A stretch of 64,000 bases of DNA from contig CAVSFO010000001.1 in the NCBI GenBank assembly GCA_963727245.1, positions 992,001 through 1,056,000 on the forward strand, given 5' to 3'. Under the pieces are notes generated by a model. It made no database searches. It was not told the DNA's origin and saw nothing but the letters and a program-made list of their open reading frames with translations. Positions within the stretch are counted from its first letter, which is position 1. Every line of letters starts with the position of its first letter. This document shows, in pieces, positions 18,787-27,980 of the stretch. This DNA comes from JBKQVT01 sp963727245. Its GTDB lineage: Bacteria > Planctomycetota > Planctomycetia > Pirellulales > Thermoguttaceae. Made by a program: the position numbers and the translations under genes.

Positions 18787-19710
18787 ATGAAAATACCCGC
18801 TGAAATGGTCCTTTGGCTGACACCGGCCGTGCTGATTGGCCTGGCCTGGTTGCTGCTGCGCCGCCTGGGGGCGCACCGGCGGAGTTTGGACCGGCTGTTC
18901 ACCGAAGCGGCCGAAGTGCCCGAGCGACCCGAGGGCGATTCCGTGGTCGCGGGATTCCTGCAGCGCTGGCTGTTCCTGGCGGGCTATCGCCAGCCCAATG
19001 CCCCCGCCGTTTTCGTCACCGCCATGCTCCTGGCCCTCGGCCTGGGGCTGGCCACGGCGCTGGCCATGCGAGGCACCGGGGTAACGGACCAGTTGGCCAG
19101 GAACGTGGCGGCCCTCCCGCCGGCCGTGGGCGATCTGCTCGTCCCCATTCTGTACCTGGCGCCCTGGACGGTGCTGCTGATCCTGGTGCTCACGCCGTGC
19201 CTGGTGGTTCGCCGGGCACGCCGGCAACGCGTGGAACAGGTCGAGCAGGACTTACCCATCTCCCTGGAGCTTCTGGCCACGCTCAGCGAAGCGGGCCTTG
19301 GCTTCGATGCCGCGCTGACGCGCGTCCTCGATTCGCTCATGGAAGATCGTCCCTTGGGCCGGGAGTTCCGCAGCTACCAGTCCGACCTTCTGGCCGGCAG
19401 AACGCGCGTAGAAGCCTTTCGGCGACTGGCCCGCCGCCTGGACGTCTCCTCCGTGACGATCCTCGTTTCCGCGCTGGTCCAGGCGGAACAGTTGGGCAGC
19501 GGCATCGCCCAGGCCATTCGCCGCCAGGCCGACGATCTCCGCGATCGTCGCCGCGAGCGGGCCAATGCCTTCGCCATGGCCCTGCCCATCAAGCGGATGT
19601 TCCCGCTGGTGATCTGTTTCCTGCCGGGCATCTTCGTATGGACGCTGGGACCGTTCTTTGTCGAGTTGTTCAGGATTGCCGACACCTACATCCGGGTGAG
19701 GAATTTCTAG
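18787..19710 (+). CDS. tadC: TadC inner-membrane platform protein
   Basis: This 307-residue protein is a second GspF/TadC-type platform subunit. It has an N-terminal helix (about 7-24), a pair of helices around 72-88 and 115-140, the cytoplasmic domain (DLPISLELLATLSEAGLGFD, then VLDSLMEDRPLGREFR) and a C-terminal helix near 275-295. The segment SALVQAEQLGSGIAQAIRRQ is typical of the family. ATG 18787 is the first codon of the frame. Neighbours TadB upstream and the secretin downstream complete the machine. Confidence 0.9.
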   Translation: MKIPAEMVLWLTPAVLIGLAWLLLRRLGAHRRSLDRLFTEAAEVPERPEGDSVVAGFLQRWLFLAGYRQPNAPAVFVTAMLLALGLGLATALAMRGTGVTDQLARNVAALPPAVGDLLVPILYLAPWTVLLILVLTPCLVVRRARRQRVEQVEQDLPISLELLATLSEAGLGFDAALTRVLDSLMEDRPLGREFRSYQSDLLAGRTRVEAFRRLARRLDVSSVTILVSALVQAEQLGSGIAQAIRRQADDLRDRRRERANAFAMALPIKRMFPLVICFLPGIFVWTLGPFFVELFRIADTYIRVRNF

Positions 19711-19711
19711 A

Positions 19712-20200
19712 ATGACCGCCAGCGGGAAAAGGGGACAGGCACCTTTTGCCGGAACGGCCCTCCGGGTGCTTCGCACAAAAGGTGCCTGTCCCCTTTTCCC
19801 CCTTTTCCCGCGTTGGCGATTGCTGAGCGATACCACCGGCAAGACCGTGGTTGCCCGGTTGACCATCGCCGACGGTTTCTGGTCTCGACTGGCGGGGCTG
19901 CAACTGCGCCGCCCGTTGGCGGCCGACGCCGGGCTGCTGCTGGTGCCCTGCAACTCGGTCCACACGTGTTTCCTGCGTTTTCCTGTCGATCTGGTCTTCC
20001 TGGACGGCCGGGGCGCCGTGCTGGCGGTCCGCCGGAAGCTGCGGCCCTGGCGGGCGGCATGGGGACCGCGTAATAGCCATGCTGTGCTGGAGGTGCTCGC
20101 CGGCTCAGCCGACTTGCAGCCGGGCGAAAAGCTGCGGCTGGAACCTGCCGGTGGAGGAGAAGCCGAGCCCCCCAGGTCGGTGGCCTTTCTGCAAAAATAG
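19712..20200 (+). CDS. DUF192 family protein in the Tad cluster
   Basis: This 162-residue protein carries a DUF192 domain from about residue 37. It has the family pattern TIADGFWSRLAGLQLR, then PCNSVHTCFLRFPVDLVFLD and a later NSHAVLEVLAG segment. DUF192 proteins are small beta-barrel-like proteins of unclear function that often sit in Tad or exported-protein clusters. The first 31 residues are encoded largely by a palindromic repeat, so the ancestral start was probably near residue 32 or the repeat was inserted just after the start codon. No signal peptide is left. Confidence 0.7.
   Translation: MTASGKRGQAPFAGTALRVLRTKGACPLFPLFPRWRLLSDTTGKTVVARLTIADGFWSRLAGLQLRRPLAADAGLLLVPCNSVHTCFLRFPVDLVFLDGRGAVLAVRRKLRPWRAAWGPRNSHAVLEVLAGSADLQPGEKLRLEPAGGGEAEPPRSVAFLQK
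19727..19797. repeat. Palindromic repeat inside the 5' end of the DUF192 gene
   Basis: Arms 19727-19748 and 19776-19797 are perfect 22-bp reverse complements with the core GGGGACAGGCACCTTTTG. The loop contains a smaller CCGG/CCGG hairpin. This belongs to the REP-like class seen again at 22793-22886, in which the arm varies but the GGGGACAG box is kept. The element is 71 bp long and lies in frame within the gene. Confidence 0.85.
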
Positions 20201-20386
20201 CTGGGTTCGGTTGAGTTTGCAGTCGTTACAACCGATACAACCAGCAGAGTCGATGGCGGCGTCAACACCGCTTTGATTCGGACTGGTCGGACCGTCAACG
20301 CCAACGATTTCTCGGAAGCCTTGGAAATACTCGGGGCCGGCTGTGCCTGCGCCGAGTGCATCCGGGCGTCCAGAGGGGGGAAAACG

Positions 20387-22747
20387 GTGCCGGACCAATC
20401 TTATCATTCGACCGCGCTCCGCTCGGCCAGGCCACGGGCCCTGGGGCTGAGTGCCACTGCTGGCTTGTCCAGCAGTGCGGGAAACACGGTTGGGCCAGCC
20501 AACCGTGGCACCCGGCGTTCGCGCCGCTTCCGCCGCGCCGCCCTTGGTTGCCTCTGCGCCGGCAGCCTGTTTCTGGTCATTGCGTCCGCGCGGTCGCTCG
20601 CACAGCAATCCTATCCCTACTATCCGGGCGCCGCCGCGCCGAATGTGCCGGCAGCGGCCCCGCAGTATCCCAATCGAGTTGTTTCGTTCACGGAGCCCAT
20701 CGCCAGCGGTGCGCCGACGGCGCAGTTGACCATTCGCGACCAGGGCAGTAGCGATTCGCAGACCGAAATCGTCCGTCCCATCCCGGCGACGGCCGGCTAT
20801 CCCAGCGTGCCCTCCCCCGGCAGCCAACCGTGGATGGGAGGCCCGCCGGAACGCTTGGCGCAGGTCCCCGCCGGGCCGGAAGTCATGCAGCCGGGTATCC
20901 CGACGGTCCCGGGCACGTCGCCGGCGGGCGTTGCGGCCGCGGCAGGCCAGTCGCCTTCCGAGGCGGTGCGGGCAACTCAAAGCGTCGCGTCGCCGTTCGA
21001 CCCCAGCCAATTCCGTCTGCCGACGCTTGGGCTTCCGCCGGGCCTGGGCACCCCCGAGCCGACGCCGGAGATCAAGAGAGAGTACGGGCAGTTCGTCGAG
21101 CGCGAGATCGCTCCGGAAAACACGATCCAGGTCGTCGTCGGCCGGGCCAAAGTCATCGTCTTGCGAGAGAAGCCGCGCCGCATTTATATCCCCGACGAGA
21201 ACGTGGCCGGGTTCCAAGTCGTCACCGACCAGGAATTCGCCGTCGTCGGCAAGAAGGCGGGCAGCACGGTCCTCAACCTCTGGTTCCCCGATCCGCGCGA
21301 TCCCAACGATCAGCGGCTGGACCGCACCTTGAGTTACATGATCGTGGTCCTCCCCGATTTTGAACGCGACACGCTAGCGGTGCTCCAGGAGCGGAAACGC
21401 CTGGAGGCCCAGGTGAAAGCCTTCGAGCAGGCGCTCAAGGTGCTGGAGGCCGAAATCAAAAAGGCCTTCCCGGACAGCGCCGTCCAGCTCTCGCTGGTGG
21501 GCGACCAGGTCGTGGTGCGCGGCGAGTCGAAGGATGTCATCGAGGCGGCGCAGATCCTCCGCATCGTCGCGCAGCACACGCCCACGGCAAGACGCAGCAA
21601 GGTCGAGCCCAGGAGCGTCAACGTGGCGTTCATCCCCGGACTGGGCGATGAGCAGGCGGCGGTCGCCGCCATCCGCGAGATCCTGGAGGGCAGCCCGAAC
21701 ATGGTCAACCTCCTGCGCGTGCCGGGCGAACAGCAGGTCATGCTCATGGTCACGGTGGCCGAAGTCAATCGCAACGCCGCCCGCAGCATCGGCGTCAACT
21801 TCAACGTCAAGGCGGGCGCGGCCGAGGTGGGACAGTTTACCGGCGGTCTGCTCACGGCCCTGGCGAGCCACGGCACCTCGGCAAACCTGCCGATCTCGTT
21901 GGACAACGGCCAATTGTTCATCGCCATCCAGGCCCTGCGCACCTTGAGTCTCGCCCGCAGCCTGGCCGAACCAAACCTGACCACGCTCAACGGCAAGCCG
22001 GCGAACTTCCTGGCCGGCGGCTCCTTCCCCATTCCCACCAGCGTCGTCACTCCGGGAGGCGCGGCCCAAAGCGTGAGCTATCAAAACTTCGGCGTCTCGC
22101 TGCAATTCGTCCCCTATATCACCGACCGCGATCGCATCCGCCTGCAACTCAACGCCAGCGTATCGACCCCCAGCACCGCGCAGACCCAGGTCAGCGGGGC
22201 CAGCGTGCCCAGCCAGATCACCCAGCGCAATTTCAGCACCACCGTCGAACTCCGCGAAGGCCAGACACTCTCCGTGGCGGGCCTGATCCAAAACAACATG
22301 AGCACCTCGTCCAATCGCGTGCCGTTCTGGGGCGACCTGCCGATCATCGGCCGGACCGGCGCCCTCGATAACGTCACCTCCCAGGAGCAGGAGATCGTCA
22401 TCCTGGTAACGCCCCTGCTGGTGCATCCCCTGGATATGTGCAAGACGCCGCCGCTGCCCGGCAACAACGTCTTCGAGCCGGGCGACGTGGAGTTTTATCT
22501 GCTGGGACACCTGGAAGGCCGCCGCACGCAGGACTACCGCGCTTCGGTCCGCAGCGACTACTGCCGCCAGAAGCGCTTCTGCGACTGCAACAACGTCTTC
22601 ATCATCGGCCCGCACGGCAGCACCTACGGCTGCTGCCAATCGGGCTGCGGCCCCTGTGCACCGTCGCCGCGGCCGGCGCCGGGCAATCCGCCGCCCCAGC
22701 CGGTTGCCGTGCCCACCCCCGCTCTCGTTCAACCACCCGCACGCTAG
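20387..22747 (+). CDS. cpaC: CpaC/RcpA-type Tad secretin
   Basis: This 786-residue protein is the outer-membrane secretin of the Tad pilus. I chose GTG 20387 because AGAGGGGGG lies 6 bp upstream, in place of the longer TTG frame from 20273. A signal sequence lies at about 45-70. The pilus-secretin N-domain (about 245-330, VVVGRAKVIVLREKPRRIYI) is followed by a BON-like domain (about 335-400) and the secretin barrel (about 480-690) with LREGQTLSVAGLIQNN and PFWGDLPIIG. The tail is Cys/Pro-rich (CNNVF, CCQSGCGPC). Such a tail is unusual for CpaC and may be surface exposed. Confidence 0.93.
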   Translation: MPDQSYHSTALRSARPRALGLSATAGLSSSAGNTVGPANRGTRRSRRFRRAALGCLCAGSLFLVIASARSLAQQSYPYYPGAAAPNVPAAAPQYPNRVVSFTEPIASGAPTAQLTIRDQGSSDSQTEIVRPIPATAGYPSVPSPGSQPWMGGPPERLAQVPAGPEVMQPGIPTVPGTSPAGVAAAAGQSPSEAVRATQSVASPFDPSQFRLPTLGLPPGLGTPEPTPEIKREYGQFVEREIAPENTIQVVVGRAKVIVLREKPRRIYIPDENVAGFQVVTDQEFAVVGKKAGSTVLNLWFPDPRDPNDQRLDRTLSYMIVVLPDFERDTLAVLQERKRLEAQVKAFEQALKVLEAEIKKAFPDSAVQLSLVGDQVVVRGESKDVIEAAQILRIVAQHTPTARRSKVEPRSVNVAFIPGLGDEQAAVAAIREILEGSPNMVNLLRVPGEQQVMLMVTVAEVNRNAARSIGVNFNVKAGAAEVGQFTGGLLTALASHGTSANLPISLDNGQLFIAIQALRTLSLARSLAEPNLTTLNGKPANFLAGGSFPIPTSVVTPGGAAQSVSYQNFGVSLQFVPYITDRDRIRLQLNASVSTPSTAQTQVSGASVPSQITQRNFSTTVELREGQTLSVAGLIQNNMSTSSNRVPFWGDLPIIGRTGALDNVTSQEQEIVILVTPLLVHPLDMCKTPPLPGNNVFEPGDVEFYLLGHLEGRRTQDYRASVRSDYCRQKRFCDCNNVFIIGPHGSTYGCCQSGCGPCAPSPRPAPGNPPPQPVAVPTPALVQPPAR

Positions 22748-22785
22748 CCGAGGACCGAACCCATGCACCGCGCAAGAAAGAATCC

Positions 22786-23490
22786 ATGGAAGGGGAAAAA
22801 GGGGACAGTCCCCATTTGCCGGGACCAACCTTCGGTCGGTGCCCGCCCTCCGGCTTCGCACAAATGGGGACTGTCCCCTTTTTCCCGTGGACCGGGGCGT
22901 TGTGGCTGGTGCTGTTGGCGATGGCGCAGGCCGGCTGCTGCCAAGACGGACAGAAGCCCTGCAACGACATCACTCCCGGCGCCATACCGCAGCCCAACGG
23001 GACGTACGCCTGCCAGTGGATTCATGGGCAGATGGCCCGCGCCGATCAAGACAACTTCGTGATCTACCAGTATGAATGGTCGGCCGATGCCACGCAGGCC
23101 GAGGCCACGAAATTGACCCCCTTCGGACAGGAGCACCTCGCGCGGATCGCGCTGGGGCTGTGTCAAGTGCCCTTTCCGGTCGTGATCGAGCCCTCGTCCG
23201 ATCAGCGCGTGGACGAGTCGCGCCGATTGGCCGTCCTGGAGGCGCTGGCGTACAACCGCGTGCCGATCATGCCTGACCGCGTCATTCTCGGCCGCCCGGA
23301 GGCCGAAGGGCTTTATGGCCAGGAAGCCCCCGGAGTTGCTCGCGGCATGTTGGGCACCAGCAGCGGCGGACAAGGCACGGGCGCGACGGGCGGCGGGGCG
23401 ACAGGCTCGAACTTAGGCGGAGTATCAACATCCGGCGGCGCCGGGCTCGGTGTCGGTATCGGCGTCGGCGTCGGAAGCAACCTTTATTAA
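22786..23490 (+). CDS. Predicted lipoprotein of the Tad cluster, N-terminus carrying a repeat
   Basis: The 234-residue frame from ATG 22786 holds a hydrophobic stretch and a lipobox (LVLLAMAQAGC, about residues 41-51), so the mature protein should be lipid anchored at that Cys. The mature part begins CQDGQKPCND and contains QWIHGQMARADQDNFVIYQY and VPIMPDRVILGRPEAEGLYG. I believe this belongs to a planctomycete-specific pilus-associated family, but no function is known. It ends in a Gly-rich tail. The first 34 residues are written by a palindromic repeat inserted between the start codon and the signal peptide. Confidence 0.65.
   Translation: MEGEKGDSPHLPGPTFGRCPPSGFAQMGTVPFFPWTGALWLVLLAMAQAGCCQDGQKPCNDITPGAIPQPNGTYACQWIHGQMARADQDNFVIYQYEWSADATQAEATKLTPFGQEHLARIALGLCQVPFPVVIEPSSDQRVDESRRLAVLEALAYNRVPIMPDRVILGRPEAEGLYGQEAPGVARGMLGTSSGGQGTGATGGGATGSNLGGVSTSGGAGLGVGIGVGVGSNLY
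22793..22886. repeat. Palindromic repeat inside the 5' end of the lipoprotein gene
   Basis: Arms 22793-22818 and 22861-22886 are perfect 26-bp reverse complements containing GGGGACAGTCCCC, itself a palindrome. A loop of 42 bp carries small hairpins. This is the same class as the repeat at 19727-19797. It begins 7 bp after the ATG at 22786 and keeps the frame open. Confidence 0.85.
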
Positions 23491-23498
23491 GCCATACC

Positions 23499-24226
23499 AT
23501 GACCGCCACTGGCAAATGTCGATTCCTCTTGCTCGGCCTGCTCGGCTTCTTAACCTGGATGGGCTGCGCAGCCCGGGATCCTCCTCTTGGAACGCCGGCT
23601 GGCTGTCGCCATCTTCCGATACTGAAGCCACGGCGTCCGTGCCGCCGCAAGGGGAGCTGCCTCCCAAGGAAGCCGCCCGAGCGTGCATGGTCACTGCGGA
23701 GGAACTGCAAAAGAGCGGCCACCTGGAGCAAGCCATCTCGCTCTACGAAAAGGCGCGCAGCGACGATCCCAGCGTGAAATTCGTCGCGCACCGGCTGGCC
23801 GTGCTCTACGACGCCCAGGGCGATAGCACCCGGTCGCTGGCCGAGTACAACAAGGCCCTGGAGTCCGATCCCAAGAATCCTAGTCTGTTGAGCGATTTTG
23901 GATACTATTACTACGAGCGGGGAAACCAGGCCGAGGCCGAGCGGTTGCTGCGCCAGGCCCTGGCGATCGACCCGAATCATCCCAAGGCGCTCTGCAATTT
24001 GGGAATGGTTCTTGCGGCAGAGGGGCGACCGGACGAGAGTTTCCAGGCATTCGCCAAGGTGGTCGGCCCCGCCGCGGCCCATTCCAACCTTGGCGTGCTG
24101 CTGGCGAAGCAAGGGCGTTATGACCAGGCCAGACAGGCTTTCCATCAAGCCCTCGCCCTGGACGCCACCCTGCCGCAGCCCAAGGCATTCTTGGCCTATC
24201 TTGACAGCCAGCAGCCTGTTCGCTAA
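23499..24226 (+). CDS. TPR lipoprotein of the Tad cluster (TadD-like), one frame break
   Basis: The N-terminus in one frame is a lipoprotein signal (FLLLGLLGFLTWMGC). The rest of the protein lies in the next frame. Adding one C to the CCC at 23572-23574 joins them into about 242 residues. The body contains three to four tetratricopeptide repeats (KSGHLEQAISLYEKARSDDP, QGDSTRSLAEYNKALESDP, RGNQAEAERLLRQALAIDP, QGRYDQARQAFHQALALD). TadD-type TPR lipoproteins are standard Tad components that help secretin assembly. The start lies 8 bp after the previous gene. Confidence 0.75.
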
Positions 24227-24373
24227 CGAGATCATGCGTCGGCAATGGCGATCCTCGGCCCTGGACAGAGCATCGGCCCGACCGCTTCCGACGCAGGCTA
24301 ACGATCCTCCGGCGTCCGCTCCCGTCCCATCGGTCGAAACGCACGCACAATAGGTCAGGCGGGGGCGACCCCG

Positions 24374-24733
24374 GTGGAAGACCGCTCGTCGTATGTCGTT
24401 TCCGAGGACCTGCCGGATCCGTCGCAGATTACGGACATGGAGGAGGATGGCGATGTCCGTAATGTCCGTGATGGCGATGTCCGTAATGTCCCTAATCGCG
24501 ATATCCTTGATGTTCCCAGCGACGCGGCCGGAGCGCGTCGCGGATGGATTCTGCAGCGACTGACGGCAGGACACCAGTTGCAGGCCCCCGACGTAGCCGC
24601 CCAGTTCAAGTGTTCGGTGAAAACCGCCCAGCGAGACTTACAGGCCCTCAAGGAAGAGCGGAAAATCGAGTTTGTCGGAACGCCTCGGTCGGGCTACTAT
24701 CGTCTGCGAACGCCAGTTGCTCCGGACCGCTAA
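24374..24733 (+). CDS. Small DeoR-like helix-turn-helix protein
   Basis: This 119-residue protein has an acidic, repetitive N-terminal half and a C-terminal winged-helix segment (residues about 57-112: ILQRLTAGHQLQAPDVAAQ, then KTAQRDLQALKEERKIEFVG and SGYYRL). The order resembles the HTH of DeoR-type or WYL-associated regulators without a ligand domain. The start is GTG 24374, with no strong ribosome site. Residues about 24-42 are encoded by a 24-bp tandem repeat. It may regulate the Tad genes upstream or be unrelated. From 24734 to 25416 I see no gene I can support. Confidence 0.55.
   Translation: MEDRSSYVVSEDLPDPSQITDMEEDGDVRNVRDGDVRNVPNRDILDVPSDAAGARRGWILQRLTAGHQLQAPDVAAQFKCSVKTAQRDLQALKEERKIEFVGTPRSGYYRLRTPVAPDR
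24449..24519. repeat. 24-bp tandem repeat inside a coding region
   Basis: Two near-identical units (24449-24472 and 24473-24496) and a degenerate third (24497-24519) are built on GGCGATGTCCGTAATGTCC. The unit length is a multiple of three, so the protein gains a repeated DVRNV-type linker. The array probably arose by slippage. Confidence 0.75.
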
Positions 24734-25416
24734 TCACGCCGAGAGCTTCATAACTCTCGTGGCTACAATGATTTCCGGACTTGGCGAGAGCACCGCGTCG
24801 ACGTATGACGCGAGCAACGTTTCAAACGACCGCCAGTCGCCCCGACTAAACAAAAGTGATTGACAGCAAACGACTTACAAAACGGACCCCACCAGGGGCC
24901 GTGGTCGTTTCTTGGCCTCGGAGATACGATTGGTGATACGAAATGGGGGGTGAAAGGGAGAATTTCGGGTGCGGCGACGGCGAGCCTGCGGCAGGGCCAA
25001 TGAGGGCCCTGGGAGCCACGGAGTCGCGATTCATAAACAACGTCGTACTTTTTTGGCATCCATCCGCTGCGGCCGCCAGCGTCGATCCAAGAAACGCACG
25101 CGGGCTTTCGCCCCAAAGGCTGCTGCCCGCCCGCCGAGTCGCTCCAGCCCCAAACCGCTCCTTGACCTGGTTCGCCACTGCGTCCGCCCAATTCTGCTCC
25201 CCTCGCCTCCCACCGTCGACGAGTGGCCCTGATCCAGCGATGCGGCGTCGATCTTGCCGGCGCCGCCCAGCGGCCGCACCGGCAGGTTGCCGAGCCCCTG
25301 ATTCCACCGCACCGGCCGCCGGTGCCCCAGCACTGGGCCGCCTCTGATGCAACAAGAACGCACGCCGCGACAACCAGGCGGCCAGCCTTCACAGGAACTG
25401 CATCTTCCTGATCGTC

Positions 25417-26124
25417 TCACGCCGGCACTTTGAGTCCCCGCAGCGTCTTACCTCGGACCTCGATCCCAGCCCTGGAGAGCCTTTCCATGAACGTCCGTAC
25501 CTTATCGGGCGATGGGTCTGGTAGTGCCAACTTGGGCTTGCTGTTGAAGCCCAACCACACATACTCGGGGTGCAGATCCACGATCCACTTGAAGAACGTG
25601 CCGGGATCGAAATCCAGGATCGGCTCGATCGTCACAACCTTCCGCGGGTACGTGAGGGCCTTGAACTGGCGATACCGCTCGGACGGCGGCGGGGCCTTGG
25701 AAATGGCTTTATAGCCAACATCCCGATTCGTCTCCAGGGTAGTGAGCAGGATTACCTCGGGCGGGAACTCGTCAAGGAATTGCTGGAAGTACGCCGGCTT
25801 CTTGGACTGGAAATAGAAGGTCTTGTCGCTTCGGCATTGCGGCAGGTGCATCTTGATGGCCTCGATAATCCTGCGGGTGAACTCAGGCGGACAAAACGAT
25901 ATGTCCGCGTTGCCGCAGACGAAGACGATTTCGGCGCCGGGAATCTTCCGCAAGCGATCCTCATGGCAATGGGGCGTGTAGCGATAGCACTTGTCGCAGA
26001 GGTGCTTCTGCCTCTTCGACTGTGCCTTGAAGCCAGGGCCACAGTAGGTGCAGTCGAACGCACAGCCCTTGAAGGGATTCCAGGTCCGACCGTTCGCATA
26101 CATATTTTTCTGAGTACCTGTCAC
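25417..26124 (-). CDS. Radical-SAM-like protein, DUF5131/Gp37-type
   Basis: This 235-residue protein begins MTGTQKNMYANGRTWNPFKG and has the iron-sulfur motif CAFDCTYC (CX3CX2C, about residues 21-28). A second Cys set, CDKCYRYTPHC, follows. The sequence NPFKGCAFDCTYC matches the DUF5131 (phage Gp37/Gp68) family, which is related to radical SAM enzymes. I chose GTG 26124 because AGGGAGA lies correctly upstream. A frame extends to 26196, but that part looks noncoding. Family members often accompany mobile elements or TcmP-type partners, and none is seen here. The reaction is unknown. Confidence 0.65.
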   Translation of the reverse strand: MTGTQKNMYANGRTWNPFKGCAFDCTYCGPGFKAQSKRQKHLCDKCYRYTPHCHEDRLRKIPGAEIVFVCGNADISFCPPEFTRRIIEAIKMHLPQCRSDKTFYFQSKKPAYFQQFLDEFPPEVILLTTLETNRDVGYKAISKAPPPSERYRQFKALTYPRKVVTIEPILDFDPGTFFKWIVDLHPEYVWLGFNSKPKLALPDPSPDKVRTFMERLSRAGIEVRGKTLRGLKVPA

Positions 26125-26207
26125 CGTCGGTTTCTCCCTCTCTTCGATTAGACCGTGGCACGCCGAGGCCCTCGCCGCACGTGGCCGTGATACCATGAGG
26201 AAGCCTC

Positions 26208-27464
26208 TCAGGAAAGGGCAATGTATTTGGGCATGGTCCGCGATTGCGACAGAAACACGACGGCCCGTTTGCCATCGGTATAATAGGGGTCACCGGTCAA
26301 GTTCCGTCGCGGCGTCGCCCGGTCGCACGGGCCGATACCATCGACGTACCCCGCCGTATCCAACCGGCCGACGTGCATCAGGTCCTCGACGACGTAATCC
26401 CGGGCCTCGTCCACGTCGGGGTCGATCCGATGGGTTGTCAAATTCCAGGTCCGCCACGTCAACCGCACGCCGATGTCGCGGCTGACCTGCCCGATCCAAA
26501 CACGTTGCCCCTGGATTTGCAGCGGCGTGGTCCATAACCGCAGGTGCAGGCGTTCGTTGATCGAGCTGCGAATCCGCTGGAGGGCAAAGTCCTGGCTACG
26601 GCCGAACAAGAACAGTCCGCTGACCGGAGAGTAGCGATATTCAGCCCCCGTCAGGAAGGCCCGAACGGTCTTCCAGCATGTCGCCAGGCTGATGACCTCG
26701 GTTTCGTCCCAGCGGGCCCCGAACGCCACGAGCACCGTGGGGAAATCGCCCACGACGACCAGATTGACTGGATCACCCGGCCGCCGCCCACGGCTGTTGG
26801 TGGTGGCCTGCGGCGCCGCAACCAGGTACTGACAAAGTCCAGCAGTGTCCACCTCGGTCAGGGTTTCAGCGGCGTGAAGGGCCTGGAACTCGCTCCGCAG
26901 GTAGTCGGCGCGGAGCCCTTCGACGGGCAACGAGAACTCGAAGTCCTGAAGGCCGTCCGGTCCAAGCAGCCGGACGAGAACGATCTTGTTCCCTTCCGAC
27001 AGGTTGGTGAACACAAAACCAGCCTGTTCCCCAGCGGGTGGAATCGGACGCATACGGAAGGCGTGCTCCAGGAAGAACGCATCCATCTTCCTGTTGGCGC
27101 GACGAACGGCCAGGAGCTTGATCGGCAGCAGGATCAACAGCGGCAAAAACAGCCACGCCAGGAGGCCGAACCCAAGCAACCGCCTACCGCCCGAGTAATG
27201 GTTGATCGCCGCGGCTTCGAGCGGAGAAAAATGGTTCGGGTCGAGGGCCACGAACTGGAGCCGGTACGGTCGGGTGGAACGGTTGACGATGTGAACCCAA
27301 ACCGGCTGGATGCCTCGTCTGGCCATCGGGACACCAAAGAACTTTCGGCTCGTCGGGCCGTCCAACACCGCCACGCAGACCTCCAGATCGTCGCGCCGCT
27401 GGGTGACGGTCGCGTCCAAGAACCCCTCGCGTCCGGGCACGGTGAATACGGGATCACGAGCCAA
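26208..27464 (-). CDS. LssY_C-like membrane protein
   Basis: This 418-residue protein has one strong hydrophobic segment (about residues 95-116, GFGLLAWLFLPLLILLPI) and a long C-terminal domain. That domain contains VWIGQVSRDIGVRLTWRTWN and HRIDPDVDEARDYVVEDL, which I recognise as the LssY C-terminal domain. This domain is found with or without PAP2 phosphatase parts. The N-terminal 90 residues look like a small beta domain. Its function in isolation is unknown. It shares a strand with the radical-SAM-like gene 83 bp downstream. Confidence 0.65.
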   Translation of the reverse strand: MARDPVFTVPGREGFLDATVTQRRDDLEVCVAVLDGPTSRKFFGVPMARRGIQPVWVHIVNRSTRPYRLQFVALDPNHFSPLEAAAINHYSGGRRLLGFGLLAWLFLPLLILLPIKLLAVRRANRKMDAFFLEHAFRMRPIPPAGEQAGFVFTNLSEGNKIVLVRLLGPDGLQDFEFSLPVEGLRADYLRSEFQALHAAETLTEVDTAGLCQYLVAAPQATTNSRGRRPGDPVNLVVVGDFPTVLVAFGARWDETEVISLATCWKTVRAFLTGAEYRYSPVSGLFLFGRSQDFALQRIRSSINERLHLRLWTTPLQIQGQRVWIGQVSRDIGVRLTWRTWNLTTHRIDPDVDEARDYVVEDLMHVGRLDTAGYVDGIGPCDRATPRRNLTGDPYYTDGKRAVVFLSQSRTMPKYIALS

Positions 27465-27622
27465 CGGAAAATGGAACCCATAGCGATCCCCATGGGTACG
27501 GGCCTCCTGGGCCGGTGAAAGGATCAGTCATCTTCAAGCGGTGTTGGACTTACCTCGTGCTCTGCCGAAGATCGCCAACGACTAGGCCACGGTGGATTCT
27601 ACGTCGGCGGTCGGCAGATACC

Positions 27623-27838
27623 ATGACGGCCATTGTACCCTTGGCGGTGGCGTGTGCCAGCGGGGGGGCTGCCGACAGCCAATCGCGGCCGCAGAAGGAG
27701 CGGCTGGCCGCCCTGGTGGCGATTCGCGGTCTTGGCCGCCGCGAGGCGCTGGGGAAACTGGGGCTGCCGAAGGCCGCCGCGAAGAAGATCAAGCGGCTGG
27801 GCCGAGGGGGCGGGGGCAGGAAGGCGTCGCGGTCATAA
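27623..27838 (+). CDS. Possible small Lys/Arg-rich protein
   Basis: ATG 27623 opens 71 residues with a hydrophobic start and a basic tail (AAAKKIKRLGRGGGG). It has no ribosome site and no recognised domain. It is listed because the stretch 27465-27980 otherwise holds nothing. It may well not be a gene. Confidence 0.2.
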   Translation: MTAIVPLAVACASGGAADSQSRPQKERLAALVAIRGLGRREALGKLGLPKAAAKKIKRLGRGGGGRKASRS

Positions 27839-27980
27839 ATCCCCAGGCTGGCCGACCGATCGGCCGCTGCGTTTACGGCGCTGCGGGCAAGGCTTCCGGA
27901 CATCGTGACCGACCGAGTTCGGCACCAAAGGTCCTTTTGCGGTCACGCGTGTCTGGCCGCTGCGGTCATGCAGCGGATCC

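Noticed and set aside
24234..24353. 39-residue frame after the TPR lipoprotein
   Set aside because: Short, basic, no ribosome site and no homology recognised.
24763..25392. 209-residue minus-strand frame
   Set aside because: Its composition is Arg/Gly/Trp noise. Another frame in the same stretch looks no better, so no gene was called.
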